Position numbers and translations under genes: made by a program. The notes beneath the pieces were generated by a model. The model did not search any database, was not told the DNA's origin, and worked only from the letters and a program-made list of their open reading frames with translations. Below, one piece after another: positions 35,878-44,276 of a stretch of DNA of 64,000 bases. The stretch covers positions 124,001 to 188,000 of the forward strand of contig DBMP01000013.1 in assembly GCA_002298145.1 (NCBI GenBank), given 5' to 3'. Position 1 is the first letter of the stretch. Every line of letters starts with the position of its first letter. Source of the DNA: Spartobacteria bacterium UBA695 (GTDB taxonomy: Bacteria; Verrucomicrobiota; Verrucomicrobiia; Chthoniobacterales; Chthoniobacteraceae).

Positions 35878-36477
35878 ATGGCACGATACAAAACTTACCT
35901 CATTTTCGGCCCTCCCGGCAGCGGCAAGGGAACCCAAGGCGTTACTTTGGGAACGCTCCCCCAGTTTTTCCACTGTGCGTGCGGTGACGTGTTTCGCTCC
36001 CTGGATACCCGGACGGAATTGGGCCAGTCGTTTCTTTACTTTTCCGGCCGTGGCGAGCTCGTGCCCGACGAATTGACCATCAAGCTCTGGAAAGTCCGGA
36101 TCGCCGACTGCGTGCGGTCGCACCACTTCCGGCCCGAGGTCGACGCCCTGGTGCTCGACGGCATCCCGCGCAACGTCAACCAGGCCCAGATCATGGAGGA
36201 AATGATCGATGTGCGGAAAATCTTCCACCTTTGCTGCCCCGATCGCGAGGCCCTCGTCAAGCGCCTCCAGCGCCGGGCGTTGAAAGACAACCGCCTCGAT
36301 GACGCCAACGAAGAAGTCATCCGCGAGCGCCTGAACATCTACGACGCCCTCTCGCAGCCCGTTCTTAAGTACTACGCAGAGCAGTGCGGCGAGCAGATCA
36401 TCAAGACCATCGACGCCACCCAGACGCCCGTGCAGGTGCTGGGCGAGATCATCGCGACCATCAACAGCCTCGGCTAA
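35878..36477 (+). CDS. Adenylate kinase-like nucleoside monophosphate kinase, lidless
   Basis: A 199-residue P-loop kinase (FGPPGSGKGTQ at residues 9-19; GDVFR; DGIPRNVNQAQ). The region that forms the LID in typical adenylate kinases is only about 13 residues here (RRALKDNRLDDANEEVIRERL), so it lacks the zinc or long LID. Short-LID members include UMP/CMP kinases and some adenylate kinases, so the nucleotide preference is open. ATG 35878 follows the family start. It precedes fmt by about 25 bases. Confidence 0.75.
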   Translation: MARYKTYLIFGPPGSGKGTQGVTLGTLPQFFHCACGDVFRSLDTRTELGQSFLYFSGRGELVPDELTIKLWKVRIADCVRSHHFRPEVDALVLDGIPRNVNQAQIMEEMIDVRKIFHLCCPDREALVKRLQRRALKDNRLDDANEEVIRERLNIYDALSQPVLKYYAEQCGEQIIKTIDATQTPVQVLGEIIATINSLG

Positions 36478-36501
36478 AAAAAGCGGGGGAAAAGGGAATT
36501 C

Positions 36502-37443
36502 ATGCGCGTCGTCTATATTGGAACCGGCGATATCGGCCTACCCGCCCTCGCGTGGCTTATTCGGGAACACGAAGTAGCCGCCGTTGTGGCTCAGCCGGAT
36601 AAGCCGGTCGGACGCAAGCAGATCCTCACCCCGCCGCCCACCAAGGCGCTCGCGTTGGAACACGGCATCCCCGTCCTCCAGCCCCGGCGCATTCGGGACG
36701 CCGCGAGCGTCGCCGAGCTGGCCGCCTTCGCTCCTGATCTCATCGTCGTCATGGCCTACGGGCAGATTCTTTCCAAAGCCATCCTCGACCTTCCCCGCCT
36801 CGGCTGCCTGAACCTCCACGCCTCCCTCCTGCCCGCCCACCGGGGGGCCGCACCCATCCAGGCTGCCATCCTGGCCGGAGACCGCGAAACCGGCACCACC
36901 ATCATGTGGATGGACGAGGGGCTCGACACCGGCGACATGCTGCTGGCCCACAAGCTGCCCATCCGCCGCCGCGAAACCGGCGGCTCGCTCCACGACCGGC
37001 TGGCCGCCCTTTCGCCCGCCGTCCTGGCCGAGGCCCTCCCACTCATCGAGGCCGGGACTGCCCCGCGCATCCCCCAGGAGACCGCTCGGGCCACCTACGC
37101 CGCCAAGCTTTCGCGCGAAACGGGCCTCATCGACTGGCGGGCACCGAGCGCCGTTATCGAGCGGCAGGTCCGGGCGCTCAACCCCTGGCCCGCCTCCTCC
37201 ACGCGCATCCCCGACGCCGCGGGCGGGCCCTCCCGGCAGCTCAAAGTTTTCTCCGTCATCCGGTGCCGCAAATCGAGCGGCGAGCCGGGCATCGTCCTGC
37301 GGGCCGACAAACGCGGCATCCTCGTCGGCACAGGCGAGGGGGCCCTCCTCCTGCGCGAGATCCAGATGGAAGGCAAACGGCGCATGGCCGTGCGCGATTT
37401 CCTCTCCGGCCACCCGCTGGCTCCCGGCGTGAAGCTGGGGTAA
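36502..37443 (+). CDS. fmt: Methionyl-tRNA formyltransferase
   Basis: A 313-residue enzyme that formylates initiator Met-tRNA with 10-formyl-THF. N-terminal catalytic domain: GTGDIGLPAL, QPDKPVGRKQILTPPPTKALA, and the catalytic strand LNLHASLLPAHRGAAPIQAAI with ETGTTIMWMDEGLDTGDML. A C-terminal OB-like tRNA-binding domain follows from about residue 205 (DWRAPSAVIERQVRALNPWP). Standard length. It overlaps no neighbour. Confidence 0.93.
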   Translation: MRVVYIGTGDIGLPALAWLIREHEVAAVVAQPDKPVGRKQILTPPPTKALALEHGIPVLQPRRIRDAASVAELAAFAPDLIVVMAYGQILSKAILDLPRLGCLNLHASLLPAHRGAAPIQAAILAGDRETGTTIMWMDEGLDTGDMLLAHKLPIRRRETGGSLHDRLAALSPAVLAEALPLIEAGTAPRIPQETARATYAAKLSRETGLIDWRAPSAVIERQVRALNPWPASSTRIPDAAGGPSRQLKVFSVIRCRKSSGEPGIVLRADKRGILVGTGEGALLLREIQMEGKRRMAVRDFLSGHPLAPGVKLG

Positions 37444-37463
37444 GCGCGAGAAGCCCATCCATG

Positions 37464-37496
37464 CCCCGCAATGCCTGATCGGTATCGGGGTTTCCC
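37464..37496 (+). terminator. Probable terminator after fmt
   Basis: A bulged stem (CCCCG..ATGCC with GGTATCGGGG) followed by TTTCCCTTATT. It is placed 20 bases after the fmt stop. Weaker than the other terminators in the window. Confidence 0.4.
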
Positions 37497-37503
37497 TTAT
37501 TAA

Positions 37504-37537
37504 AAATCACCAATCGGTGGGCGAATTTTGGTGATTT
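37504..37537. repeat. Perfect 10-bp inverted repeat between fmt and the ethanolamine genes
   Basis: AAATCACCAA (37504-37513) and its exact complement TTGGTGATTT (37528-37537) are separated by 14 bases, with GGCGTTTTTT following. It may be a second terminator hairpin or a protein-binding site for the ethanolamine operon. Confidence 0.6.
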
Positions 37538-37611
37538 GGCGTTTTTTGCACAAATCAGCATCTAGGCGAAAAACGGTTTGGTAGGACAATCGTCAAGTGT
37601 AAGTGACCTTT

Positions 37612-37639
37612 TTGTAACATCTTATGTGCCTGATAATTT
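37612..37639 (+). promoter_or_regulatory. Candidate promoter of the ethanolamine operon
   Basis: TTGTAA (37612-37617) and TAATTT (37634-37639) with 16-base spacing, in a local AT-rich patch about 50 bases before the permease ATG. No cobalamin-riboswitch core was recognised in this leader. Confidence 0.4.
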
Positions 37640-37690
37640 TATCTGGCATTGCGTATGCTGATGGGGGCGGGTGCGACAACATCCGCTCAA

Positions 37691-39205
37691 ATGAAAACAG
37701 AACCAACCGACATCGACATATCCTCGGACATTAAGCAGTTGGAGAAAATGGGGTACTCCCAGGAACTCAAACGGCGAATGACCGGGTTTTCCAACTTCGC
37801 CATCTCCTTCTCTATCATCTGTATCCTTGCTGGCGGCATCACCTCCTTTCAGTTGGGGTTGAGCGCCGTTGGCGGTGCAGCGGCCGGCATCGTCTGGCCG
37901 GTGGGCGTTATCTTCGCCCTCCTCGTGGCCCTGGGCATGGCGCAGGTGGCCTCGGCCTACCCCACGGCGGGCGGCCTCTACCACTGGAGCTCCATTCTCG
38001 GCGGCAAAGGCTGGGGCTGGGGGGCCGCATGGTTTAACCTCCTGGGCCTCATCTTCGTTACGGCGTCCGTCGACGTCGGAGCGTACACCCTTTTCGCCAA
38101 TATCGTCCTGCCGCTCTTCGGCGTCGATCCCACGAAGCTTACTTTGGTCCATCAGTTCGCGGGCGTATCGATCATCCTCTTCGTTCAGGCCTTCCTGAAC
38201 CACAAGGCGGTGGGCCTTACCACCAAGCTGACCGACTTCAGCGGCTACCTCATTTTCGCCGTCTCCATCATCCTGATGCTCGCGATGTTGGCCTTTGCGC
38301 CCACGCACGATTTTTCCCGCCTCTTCCAGTTCACCAATTTCAGCGGTGAAGCTGGCGGCAACGTCTGGCCCTCCAGCGGCAACGGCTCTTTCCTGATCCT
38401 CCTGGCCATGCTGTGGCCGATCTACACCATCACCGGGTTTGACGCTTCGGCCCATACTTCCGAAGAAACCGTCAACGCCGCGACCAACGTGCCGAAGGGC
38501 ATTCTCCGGTCCGTTTATCTTTCGGGCATCTTCGGCTTCATCATGGTTGCCGGGTTCGTCATCGCCCTCCCGAGCATCGCGGAAGGCGCCAAGCAAGGCG
38601 GCAACGTTTTCTTCTGGCTCATGGATCAGGTGATCCCGGCCTGGCTCAAGCTCCCGCTGGAGCTCGGCATCGTGGTGGCCAACCTCCTCTGCGGCCTCGC
38701 CTGCGTGACCTCCACCTCGCGCATGACCTACGCCTTTGCCCGTGACGGCGGTATGCCGTCCTTCCTCAAGACGGTTTCCAAGGCCCACAGCGTGCCCGTC
38801 GCGGCCGTCTGGACCACTGCGATCCTGGCGCTTGCCTCCACCATCTACGCTCCCGCTTACACCACGCTGACCACCGCTTGCGTCATCTTCCTCTACATCT
38901 CCTACGTCATGCCGACCGCCGCGGGCATCTTTGTCTACGGCAAGAGCTGGAAGAAAATGGGCCCCTTTGATTTGGGTCCCGTGCTCTACCGCGTCATCGG
39001 CGTCATCTCCGTCATCGGCGTGGTCGCTCTGATCTACGCAGGCATCCAGCCGCCGAACGACGCCGCGCTGCCGGTGACCGCCGGGCTCGCCGTAATCCTC
39101 GTCGTGGCTTGGTTCCTCGGAGTCAAGCGGGTGTTCAAAGGCCCGCCCACGCTCGCCCAGGAAGCTGCTGAGGCGCAGGGCGAACTCGTCGGAGAAGAAG
39201 CCTAG
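37691..39205 (+). CDS. APC-family amino acid/ethanolamine permease
   Basis: A 504-residue protein with about 12 membrane helices of the amino acid-polyamine-organocation family. The start has FSNFAISFSIICILAGGITSFQ, and the family signature GG-x-x-H/YHW appears as YPTAGGLYHWSSI. A second signature is ETVNAATNVPKGI. Placed directly before eutB and eutC, its likely cargo is ethanolamine (inference). ATG 37691 is used; upstream in-frame starts at 37649 add a non-conserved leader. Confidence 0.82.
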   Translation: MKTEPTDIDISSDIKQLEKMGYSQELKRRMTGFSNFAISFSIICILAGGITSFQLGLSAVGGAAAGIVWPVGVIFALLVALGMAQVASAYPTAGGLYHWSSILGGKGWGWGAAWFNLLGLIFVTASVDVGAYTLFANIVLPLFGVDPTKLTLVHQFAGVSIILFVQAFLNHKAVGLTTKLTDFSGYLIFAVSIILMLAMLAFAPTHDFSRLFQFTNFSGEAGGNVWPSSGNGSFLILLAMLWPIYTITGFDASAHTSEETVNAATNVPKGILRSVYLSGIFGFIMVAGFVIALPSIAEGAKQGGNVFFWLMDQVIPAWLKLPLELGIVVANLLCGLACVTSTSRMTYAFARDGGMPSFLKTVSKAHSVPVAAVWTTAILALASTIYAPAYTTLTTACVIFLYISYVMPTAAGIFVYGKSWKKMGPFDLGPVLYRVIGVISVIGVVALIYAGIQPPNDAALPVTAGLAVILVVAWFLGVKRVFKGPPTLAQEAAEAQGELVGEEA

Positions 39206-39218
39206 GAGCTAGAGCACC

Positions 39219-40610
39219 ATGGCTTACCATCTGGCACTCGGGGGGACTCACTACGAGTTCCGCGATCTTAAAACACTCCTGGCCAAGGCCAGCCCGCTGC
39301 GCTCCGGCGATCAACTCGCCGGGGTGGCCGCTGAGAACGCTCAGGAACGGGTTGCCGCGCAACTCTGCCTGGCCGAAGTGCCGCTCACCCGTTTCCTTGA
39401 GGAGCCGGTGATTCCCTACGAACAGGATGAGGTCACGCGCCTCATCCTGGATACCCACGACAAGGCCGCCTTCGCTCCGGTGAGCGGCCTGAGCGTGGGC
39501 GAATTTCGCGATTACCTGCTGCGCTACGAGACTGATACCCTGACGCTATCGGCGCTGGCCCCCGGGATCACACCGGAAATGGCCGCCGCCGTCAGCAAGC
39601 TGATGGGCAACCAGGATTTAATCCTCGTGGCGAGCAAGATTCGCGTTGTTACCAAATTCCGCAACACCCTGGGGCTGCCCGGCACGCTGGCCGTGCGGCT
39701 CCAGCCCAACCACCCTACCGATAACCCGCGCGGCATCGCGGCCTCGACCATCGACGGCCTCATGTACGGCTGCGGCGACGCGGTCATCGGCATCAACCCG
39801 GCGACCGACAGCCCCGCGGCGACCACCGTGCTCCTGCGGCTCCTGGATCAGCTGATCCGCGACTACGAAATCCCGACGCAATCGTGCGTCCTGGCCCACG
39901 TCACCACCTCCATGCGCTGTATGGAAGCGGGCGCGCCGCTCGATCTCGTTTTTCAATCCATCGCCGGAACCGAAGCGGCGAATAAAAGCTTTGGCATCAA
40001 CCTCGCGCTCCTCGGGGAGGCTCGCGAGATGGCGCTTTCACTCAAACGGGGCACCGTGGGCGATAACGTCATGTACTTTGAAACCGGCCAGGGCTCGTGC
40101 CTTTCGGCCGGGGCGCATCACGGCGTCGATCAGCAGACGCTGGAAGCTCGGGCCTACGCCGTTGCGCGCGAATTCTCGCCCCTGCTCGTCAATACGGTCG
40201 TCGGCTTCATCGGGCCTGAATACCTCTACGACGGCAAGCAGATCATCCGCGCCGGTCTGGAGGACCACTTCTGCGGCAAGCTCCTCGGCCTGCCGATGGG
40301 GTGCGATGTCTGCTACACCAACCACTGCGAGGCCGACCAGGACGACATGGATACGCTCCTTACGCTTCTGGGCGTCGCGGGCGTCAACTACATCATGGGC
40401 GTCCCGGGCGCGGACGACATCATGCTCAATTACCAATCCACGAGCTTCCACGACAGCCACTACCTGCGCCAGGCGCTGCGGCTCAAGCCCGCGCCGGAGT
40501 TCGATGCGTGGCTCGGGAAGATGAAACTCATGCGCGATGGTCGCCGCCTGGAGCCGGTGACCGCGCGCCATGCTTTGCTGGCTCCGCAACTCGACGCGCT
40601 CGCCTCATGA
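39219..40610 (+). CDS. eutB: Ethanolamine ammonia-lyase large subunit
   Basis: A 463-residue EutB, the catalytic TIM-barrel subunit of the adenosylcobalamin-dependent lyase that splits ethanolamine into acetaldehyde and ammonia. Conserved blocks: RLQPNHPTDNPRGIAASTIDGLMYGCGDAVIGINPATDSP, HVTTSMRCMEAGAPLDLVFQSIAGTE, FETGQGSCLSAGAHHGVDQQTLEARAY and CDVCYTNHCEADQDDMDTLL. Full family length. Stop overlaps the eutC ATG at 40607. No EutA reactivating factor is adjacent. Confidence 0.95.
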   Translation: MAYHLALGGTHYEFRDLKTLLAKASPLRSGDQLAGVAAENAQERVAAQLCLAEVPLTRFLEEPVIPYEQDEVTRLILDTHDKAAFAPVSGLSVGEFRDYLLRYETDTLTLSALAPGITPEMAAAVSKLMGNQDLILVASKIRVVTKFRNTLGLPGTLAVRLQPNHPTDNPRGIAASTIDGLMYGCGDAVIGINPATDSPAATTVLLRLLDQLIRDYEIPTQSCVLAHVTTSMRCMEAGAPLDLVFQSIAGTEAANKSFGINLALLGEAREMALSLKRGTVGDNVMYFETGQGSCLSAGAHHGVDQQTLEARAYAVAREFSPLLVNTVVGFIGPEYLYDGKQIIRAGLEDHFCGKLLGLPMGCDVCYTNHCEADQDDMDTLLTLLGVAGVNYIMGVPGADDIMLNYQSTSFHDSHYLRQALRLKPAPEFDAWLGKMKLMRDGRRLEPVTARHALLAPQLDALAS

Positions 40611-41401
40611 TTCTCGCCATGCCGAACGAAATTACCACCTTCGATCCCTGGACTGAACTGCGCCGCTTCACCACCGCCCGCATCGCGCTGGGGCGCAGCG
40701 GGGGCAGCCTGCCGGTCCGGGAACGGCTCGACTTTCAGCTGGCCCATGCCCGCGCTCGCGACGCCGTCTTGACGCCCTTTGACCCCGACGCGCTGGCCGA
40801 GAAAATTGCCGCGCTCGGCCTCCCGGTGGAGACCATCGAGAGCGCCGCCAGCGACCGCGCGGAGTACCTGCAACGGCCCGACCTTGGCCGCAAGCTCTCC
40901 TTCCACTCCCGCTCCGCACTGGTGGAGCTGGCTGCGAAAACGGGCCCGTCCGATCTGCTGATCCTCGTCTCCGACGGCCTCTCGACGCTGGCGGCCAACA
41001 GCCAGGTCGAGCCGGTGCTCGCCGCGCTGCTTCCGCTGCTCAACGAGAGCGGCTGGAAGGTCGCCCCGATCCTGGTGGCCCGGCACGGGCGCGTGGCGCT
41101 TCAGGACGAGGCGGGCGAGATTCTGCGGGCGAAAATGAGCCTCATGCTCCTGGGGGAACGGCCCGGCCTCGGCTCTGCAGACAGCCTCGGCGCCTACCTG
41201 ACCTTTGGCCCCAAAGTGGGCCGCACGGACGCCGACCGCAACTGCATTTCCAACATCCGCCCCGGCGGAATATCCCCGGCTGATGCCGCGAAAAAGCTCC
41301 TATTCCTGCTGACCGAATCGGTCAAGCTGGGGCTGAGCGGCGTCAATCTGAAGGACACCGCGGGGGAGCTGGAAGGCGGCGCGATGGCGGAGTTGGAGTA
41401 G
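40607..41401 (+). CDS. eutC: Ethanolamine ammonia-lyase small subunit
   Basis: A 264-residue EutC. Conserved motifs: ELRRFTTARIALGRSGGSLP at the start, YLQRPDLGRKL, VSDGLSTLAANSQ, LLGERPGLGSADSLGAYLTF and DADRNCISNIRPGGISP. The N-terminal amphipathic helix used for BMC targeting in enterobacterial EutC (which is about 295 residues) is absent. That fits a cytosolic, compartment-free pathway. Overlap with eutB (ATGA) couples translation. Nothing else of the eut operon is in the window. Confidence 0.93.
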   Translation: MILAMPNEITTFDPWTELRRFTTARIALGRSGGSLPVRERLDFQLAHARARDAVLTPFDPDALAEKIAALGLPVETIESAASDRAEYLQRPDLGRKLSFHSRSALVELAAKTGPSDLLILVSDGLSTLAANSQVEPVLAALLPLLNESGWKVAPILVARHGRVALQDEAGEILRAKMSLMLLGERPGLGSADSLGAYLTFGPKVGRTDADRNCISNIRPGGISPADAAKKLLFLLTESVKLGLSGVNLKDTAGELEGGAMAELE

Positions 41402-41418
41402 GAGGACGGGAATAGGCT

Positions 41419-41568
41419 TAGCCGCAAAAAGGCGCAAGAGGCGCAAAAACAGAGCATTACGAGCCACAAAATGTCTGTTTGGAAGTTCACCCCATGGGTG
41501 AGTCTAACGCTCTCTACAAAATCGCTGCATCGCCTTTATTTTGCGCTTTTTGCGCCTTTTTGCGGCTA
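41419..41568. repeat. Intergenic element with 30-base inverted arms
   Basis: Between the convergent ends of eutC and recJ. The left arm (41419-41448) begins TAGCCGCAAAAAGGCGCAA. The right arm (41539-41568) is its complement with a few mismatches and ends GCGCCTTTTTGCGGCTA. The arms themselves consist of GCGCAAAAA/TTTTTGCGC units. Roughly 90 bases of unique sequence lie between them. It looks like a MITE or a large bidirectional terminator; coding content is nil. Confidence 0.7.
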
Positions 41569-41589
41569 TCTCCATCGCCGCTTTTAGGT

Positions 41590-43290
41590 TCACGCAACCG
41601 CCGGGCGCAGGCGCTGGATTTGGATCTGTACGCTGACCCGGCCGCGCCATTCGTTGCGCTCGATCCGGAAGGCCACGTCCCATGGCGGGCGGGGGAGCGC
41701 ATCTTCGGCACCGCCAAAGAAGATCGCCTCCCGGCTCGTCCCATTCTGGCCGAGCATCAGGCGGAGGTGCTTCTGTTTCAGGATGACCGGCGCGCCCACG
41801 GGCTGTACCCCCCGGGCCAGGAAAAGCGGCTGGGGATTGGCGGCTCCGAAGGGCTGTAGCCGCTCGTGAATTGCCAGGAAAGCAAGGTCGATATCGCCGA
41901 GGGCCACTTCGGCATCGAGCCGTACCTGGGGCAGGAGATCCGTTTCCGTCAGGCGCTCGCGGGCGAAGGTCTGGAAGGCGTTCCGGAAGGCTTCGAACTG
42001 ATCGTGCCGGAGCGAGAGGCCCGCGGCCATTTCGTGACCGCCGAACTTCTCCAGCAGGCCGCAGCAGCTTTCCAGCGCCTCGACCAGGGAGAACCCGGCG
42101 ATGCTGCGCCCGCTGCCTTTGCCGTTCCCGTTTTCATCAAAGCCGATGACGAACGTCGGCCGGTGGTGCTTGCGGCAGATGCGCGAGGCGACGATGCCGA
42201 CGACGCCCGGGTGCCACCCCTCCGCACCGACCACGATGGCGGCGTCGCGGGCTGGGTCGAAACTCAACTGTTCATGGGCCTGGTCCAGGGTCGTTTTTTC
42301 CACCTGCTGGCGGTCGCGGTTCTGGACGTCGAGCTCCTGGGCGAGCGCCCGGGCCCGGCCGGGATCGTCGGTTAACAGCAGCTCCAGCGAAGCCGCCGCT
42401 GCGCCAAGCCGCCCGGAGGCGTTGAGCCGGGGGCCGAGCTTGAAGCCGACATCGGCGGGGGTGAATGGTTCGGTGGCCCCGGCGACTTCCATCAGGGCTC
42501 GCAGGCCCGGCCAGCGCGTCTTGGCCATTGCTTCCAGGCCCTTGTGGACGAGCACGCGGTTCTCGCCCGTCAGCGGCACGATGTCGGCTACGGTGCCGAG
42601 CGCCACGAGGTCGAGCGATTCCCGGAGGTCAAAATCAGGCAGCGGGCGCGACTTAAGCAGCGCATGGCAAAATTTAAACACCAACCCGGCGCTGCACAGG
42701 TAATGGAAATCGCCCCCGGGGGTGCGTTTCGGGTTCACCAGGGCCGTGCAGCGGGGCAGTTCCGCCTGGCATTCATGGTGATCGATGACCACTACGTCGG
42801 TCCCCTGCGCCAGGAGGTCGGCGATTTGCTTCGGAGCGGAGGTGCCGCAATCGACCGAGATGAGCAGCCGGGGCTGGAAGGCTGCCACGCACCGGGCCAC
42901 GGCGTCGTCGGTCATCCCGTAGCCCTCCTCCATGCGGGAGGGGAGAAAGGTGTTGGGCTGGGCACCGTAGGCTCGCAGGACGCGGGCCAGGATGGCGAGC
43001 GAGGTCACGCCGTCCACGTCGTAGTCGCCATAAAGGGCGATCGACTCGCCGGAGTCGATGGCGGCCAGGGTGCGGTCCACGGCGGCCTGCATTTCCGGCA
43101 GCAGGAAGGGGTCGGTGAGGCGTTTGAGCCGGGGGGAGAGGAAATCGGACGCACCGCCGGGGTGGCTCAGGCTGCGCCGGGCGAGGATGTCCGCGATGGC
43201 TCGGGGGCATCCGTATTCCTGCGCAAGCGTGGCTCCCAGGTCCGATTCTTCAGTCGATAGTGGGGGGGGGAGAATCCAACGAGCGTTCAT
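41590..43290 (-). CDS. recJ: Single-stranded-DNA exonuclease RecJ
   Basis: A 566-residue 5'-3' exonuclease used in recombination and mismatch repair. DHH domain: LYGDYDVDGVTSLAILARVL, ISVDCGTS, VVVIDHHECQAELPRC and LVALGTVADIVPL. DHHA1 domain: GWHPGVVGIVASRICRKHHRPT, GSGRSIAGFSLVEALE and KFGGHEMAAGLSL. An OB-fold follows at the C-terminus. Full length and intact. Convergent with eutC. Confidence 0.94.
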   Translation of the reverse strand: MNARWILPPPLSTEESDLGATLAQEYGCPRAIADILARRSLSHPGGASDFLSPRLKRLTDPFLLPEMQAAVDRTLAAIDSGESIALYGDYDVDGVTSLAILARVLRAYGAQPNTFLPSRMEEGYGMTDDAVARCVAAFQPRLLISVDCGTSAPKQIADLLAQGTDVVVIDHHECQAELPRCTALVNPKRTPGGDFHYLCSAGLVFKFCHALLKSRPLPDFDLRESLDLVALGTVADIVPLTGENRVLVHKGLEAMAKTRWPGLRALMEVAGATEPFTPADVGFKLGPRLNASGRLGAAAASLELLLTDDPGRARALAQELDVQNRDRQQVEKTTLDQAHEQLSFDPARDAAIVVGAEGWHPGVVGIVASRICRKHHRPTFVIGFDENGNGKGSGRSIAGFSLVEALESCCGLLEKFGGHEMAAGLSLRHDQFEAFRNAFQTFARERLTETDLLPQVRLDAEVALGDIDLAFLAIHERLQPFGAANPQPLFLARGVQPVGAPVILKQKHLRLMLGQNGTSREAIFFGGAEDALPRPPWDVAFRIERNEWRGRVSVQIQIQRLRPAVA

Positions 43291-43387
43291 CGGGGGGGAG
43301 GGAAGGGGATAGCCCCAGACTATGCCCCGCGCCCGTCGGGAACCAAGCTTTTTTACGCAAACACGCTACAATGAATTTACACTGTAT

Positions 43388-43849
43388 TTACGCATGTTTG
43401 CGGTTGAAAGTCGCTTTTTCGCGGTCCATTTCGCGCTTTACGGCCCGGTTTTTGAGGTCTTCTCGCTTGTCTCGGGCTTCTTTTCCCTTGCCCACGCCGA
43501 TTTCCACCTTCACCCGGCCGTTCTTCCAGTACATTCGCAGCGCCACGAGGGTGTGCCCGGCGATCAGCGTGGCTTCGTGGAGCTTGGCGATCTCGACCTT
43601 GTGGAGCAGGAGCCGCCGGGGCCGCTTGGCTACGTGCTGCTCGAAGCTGGCCCGGACGTAAGGCTGGATGTCCGAGTCATATAAAAATACCTGGCCCTTC
43701 TCGACCCGGGCAAATGCCTGGTTCAAGTTTGCGTAGCCGCCTCGGATCGATTTGACCTCGGTGCCCTTGAGCTGGACGCCCGCCTCGTAGCGTTCGAGGA
43801 TATGGTAATCGTGAAGCGCCCGGCGGTTGACTGAAATTTCGTCCGACAT
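43388..43849 (-). CDS. smpB: SsrA-binding protein SmpB
   Basis: A 153-residue protein that binds tmRNA and brings it to stalled ribosomes. Conserved NRRALHDYHILERYEAGVQLKGTEVKSIRGG at the start, YVRASFEQHVAKRPRRLLLHKVEIAKL in the middle and the basic tail GKGKEARDKREDLKNRAVKREM. Standard length and order. The ssrA RNA gene is not in the window as far as I can see. Confidence 0.95.
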   Translation of the reverse strand: MSDEISVNRRALHDYHILERYEAGVQLKGTEVKSIRGGYANLNQAFARVEKGQVFLYDSDIQPYVRASFEQHVAKRPRRLLLHKVEIAKLHEATLIAGHTLVALRMYWKNGRVKVEIGVGKGKEARDKREDLKNRAVKREMDREKATFNRKHA

Positions 43850-43886
43850 GCGTTAAATATACCCCCCGGCCCGTCCCATCGCTCTC

Positions 43887-43920
43887 CTAAAAAAAAGGAG
43901 GTGTGCTGCCTCGGCAGGGC
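43887..43920 (-). terminator. Weak terminator-like hairpin after rpoZ
   Basis: On the minus strand a small stem CTGCC-GA-GGCAG is followed, after CACACCTCC, by a T-run (A-run 43889-43896 on the plus strand). It is close to the rpoZ stop. Low stem stability. Confidence 0.3.
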
Positions 43921-43924
43921 TTTC

Positions 43925-44152
43925 CTACTGATGCATCTGCTGCTGCTCTTCTTCCTCGGTAGCCAGTTCGAAGCTGATTTTGCCTTCGATGACTTCGCGC
44001 AGCGCGATATCGGCGTAATCAAGGCGAGCGCCGACCTCCACCATCGGACGATGTCCCTGGGTGAGTTGACGCACCCGCTTCGAGACAACGTTGATCAGAA
44101 CCTGTTGGTTCGGAATCACTTTGATGGCTTCGTCTAGAAGAGATGTGGTCAT
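43925..44152 (-). CDS. rpoZ: RNA polymerase omega subunit
   Basis: A 75-residue omega subunit, which helps assemble RNA polymerase. It has the pattern LLDEAIKVIPNQQVLINVVSKRVRQL (family N-terminal conserved helix) and YADIALREVIEGKISFEL (MVALREI-type motif) with a Glu/Gln-rich end. ATG at 44152 (MTTSLLDEAIK) gives the family start; an in-frame extension of 14 residues has no similarity. Lies between smpB and ubiX on the same strand. Confidence 0.85.
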   Translation of the reverse strand: MTTSLLDEAIKVIPNQQVLINVVSKRVRQLTQGHRPMVEVGARLDYADIALREVIEGKISFELATEEEEQQQMHQ

Positions 44153-44276
44153 AGTTGAAGAAAAAGGATTAAAAGAATTCACAGGATGCCCCAAGTTTGT
44201 AAACCCGGATCAACCGGACTTACCAGTAACTCAGAACTCTGCCCAAAAGGCAAGCAAAGGTGTGAATCAGTTGCGT

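Noticed and set aside
37444..37690. Cobalamin riboswitch in the leader of the ethanolamine operon
   Set aside because: I searched by eye for the conserved B12-box core and found none. Only an inverted repeat and a plausible promoter are present.
43322..43684. 120-codon frame on the plus strand opposite smpB
   Set aside because: Antisense to smpB, which is full length with all family motifs.
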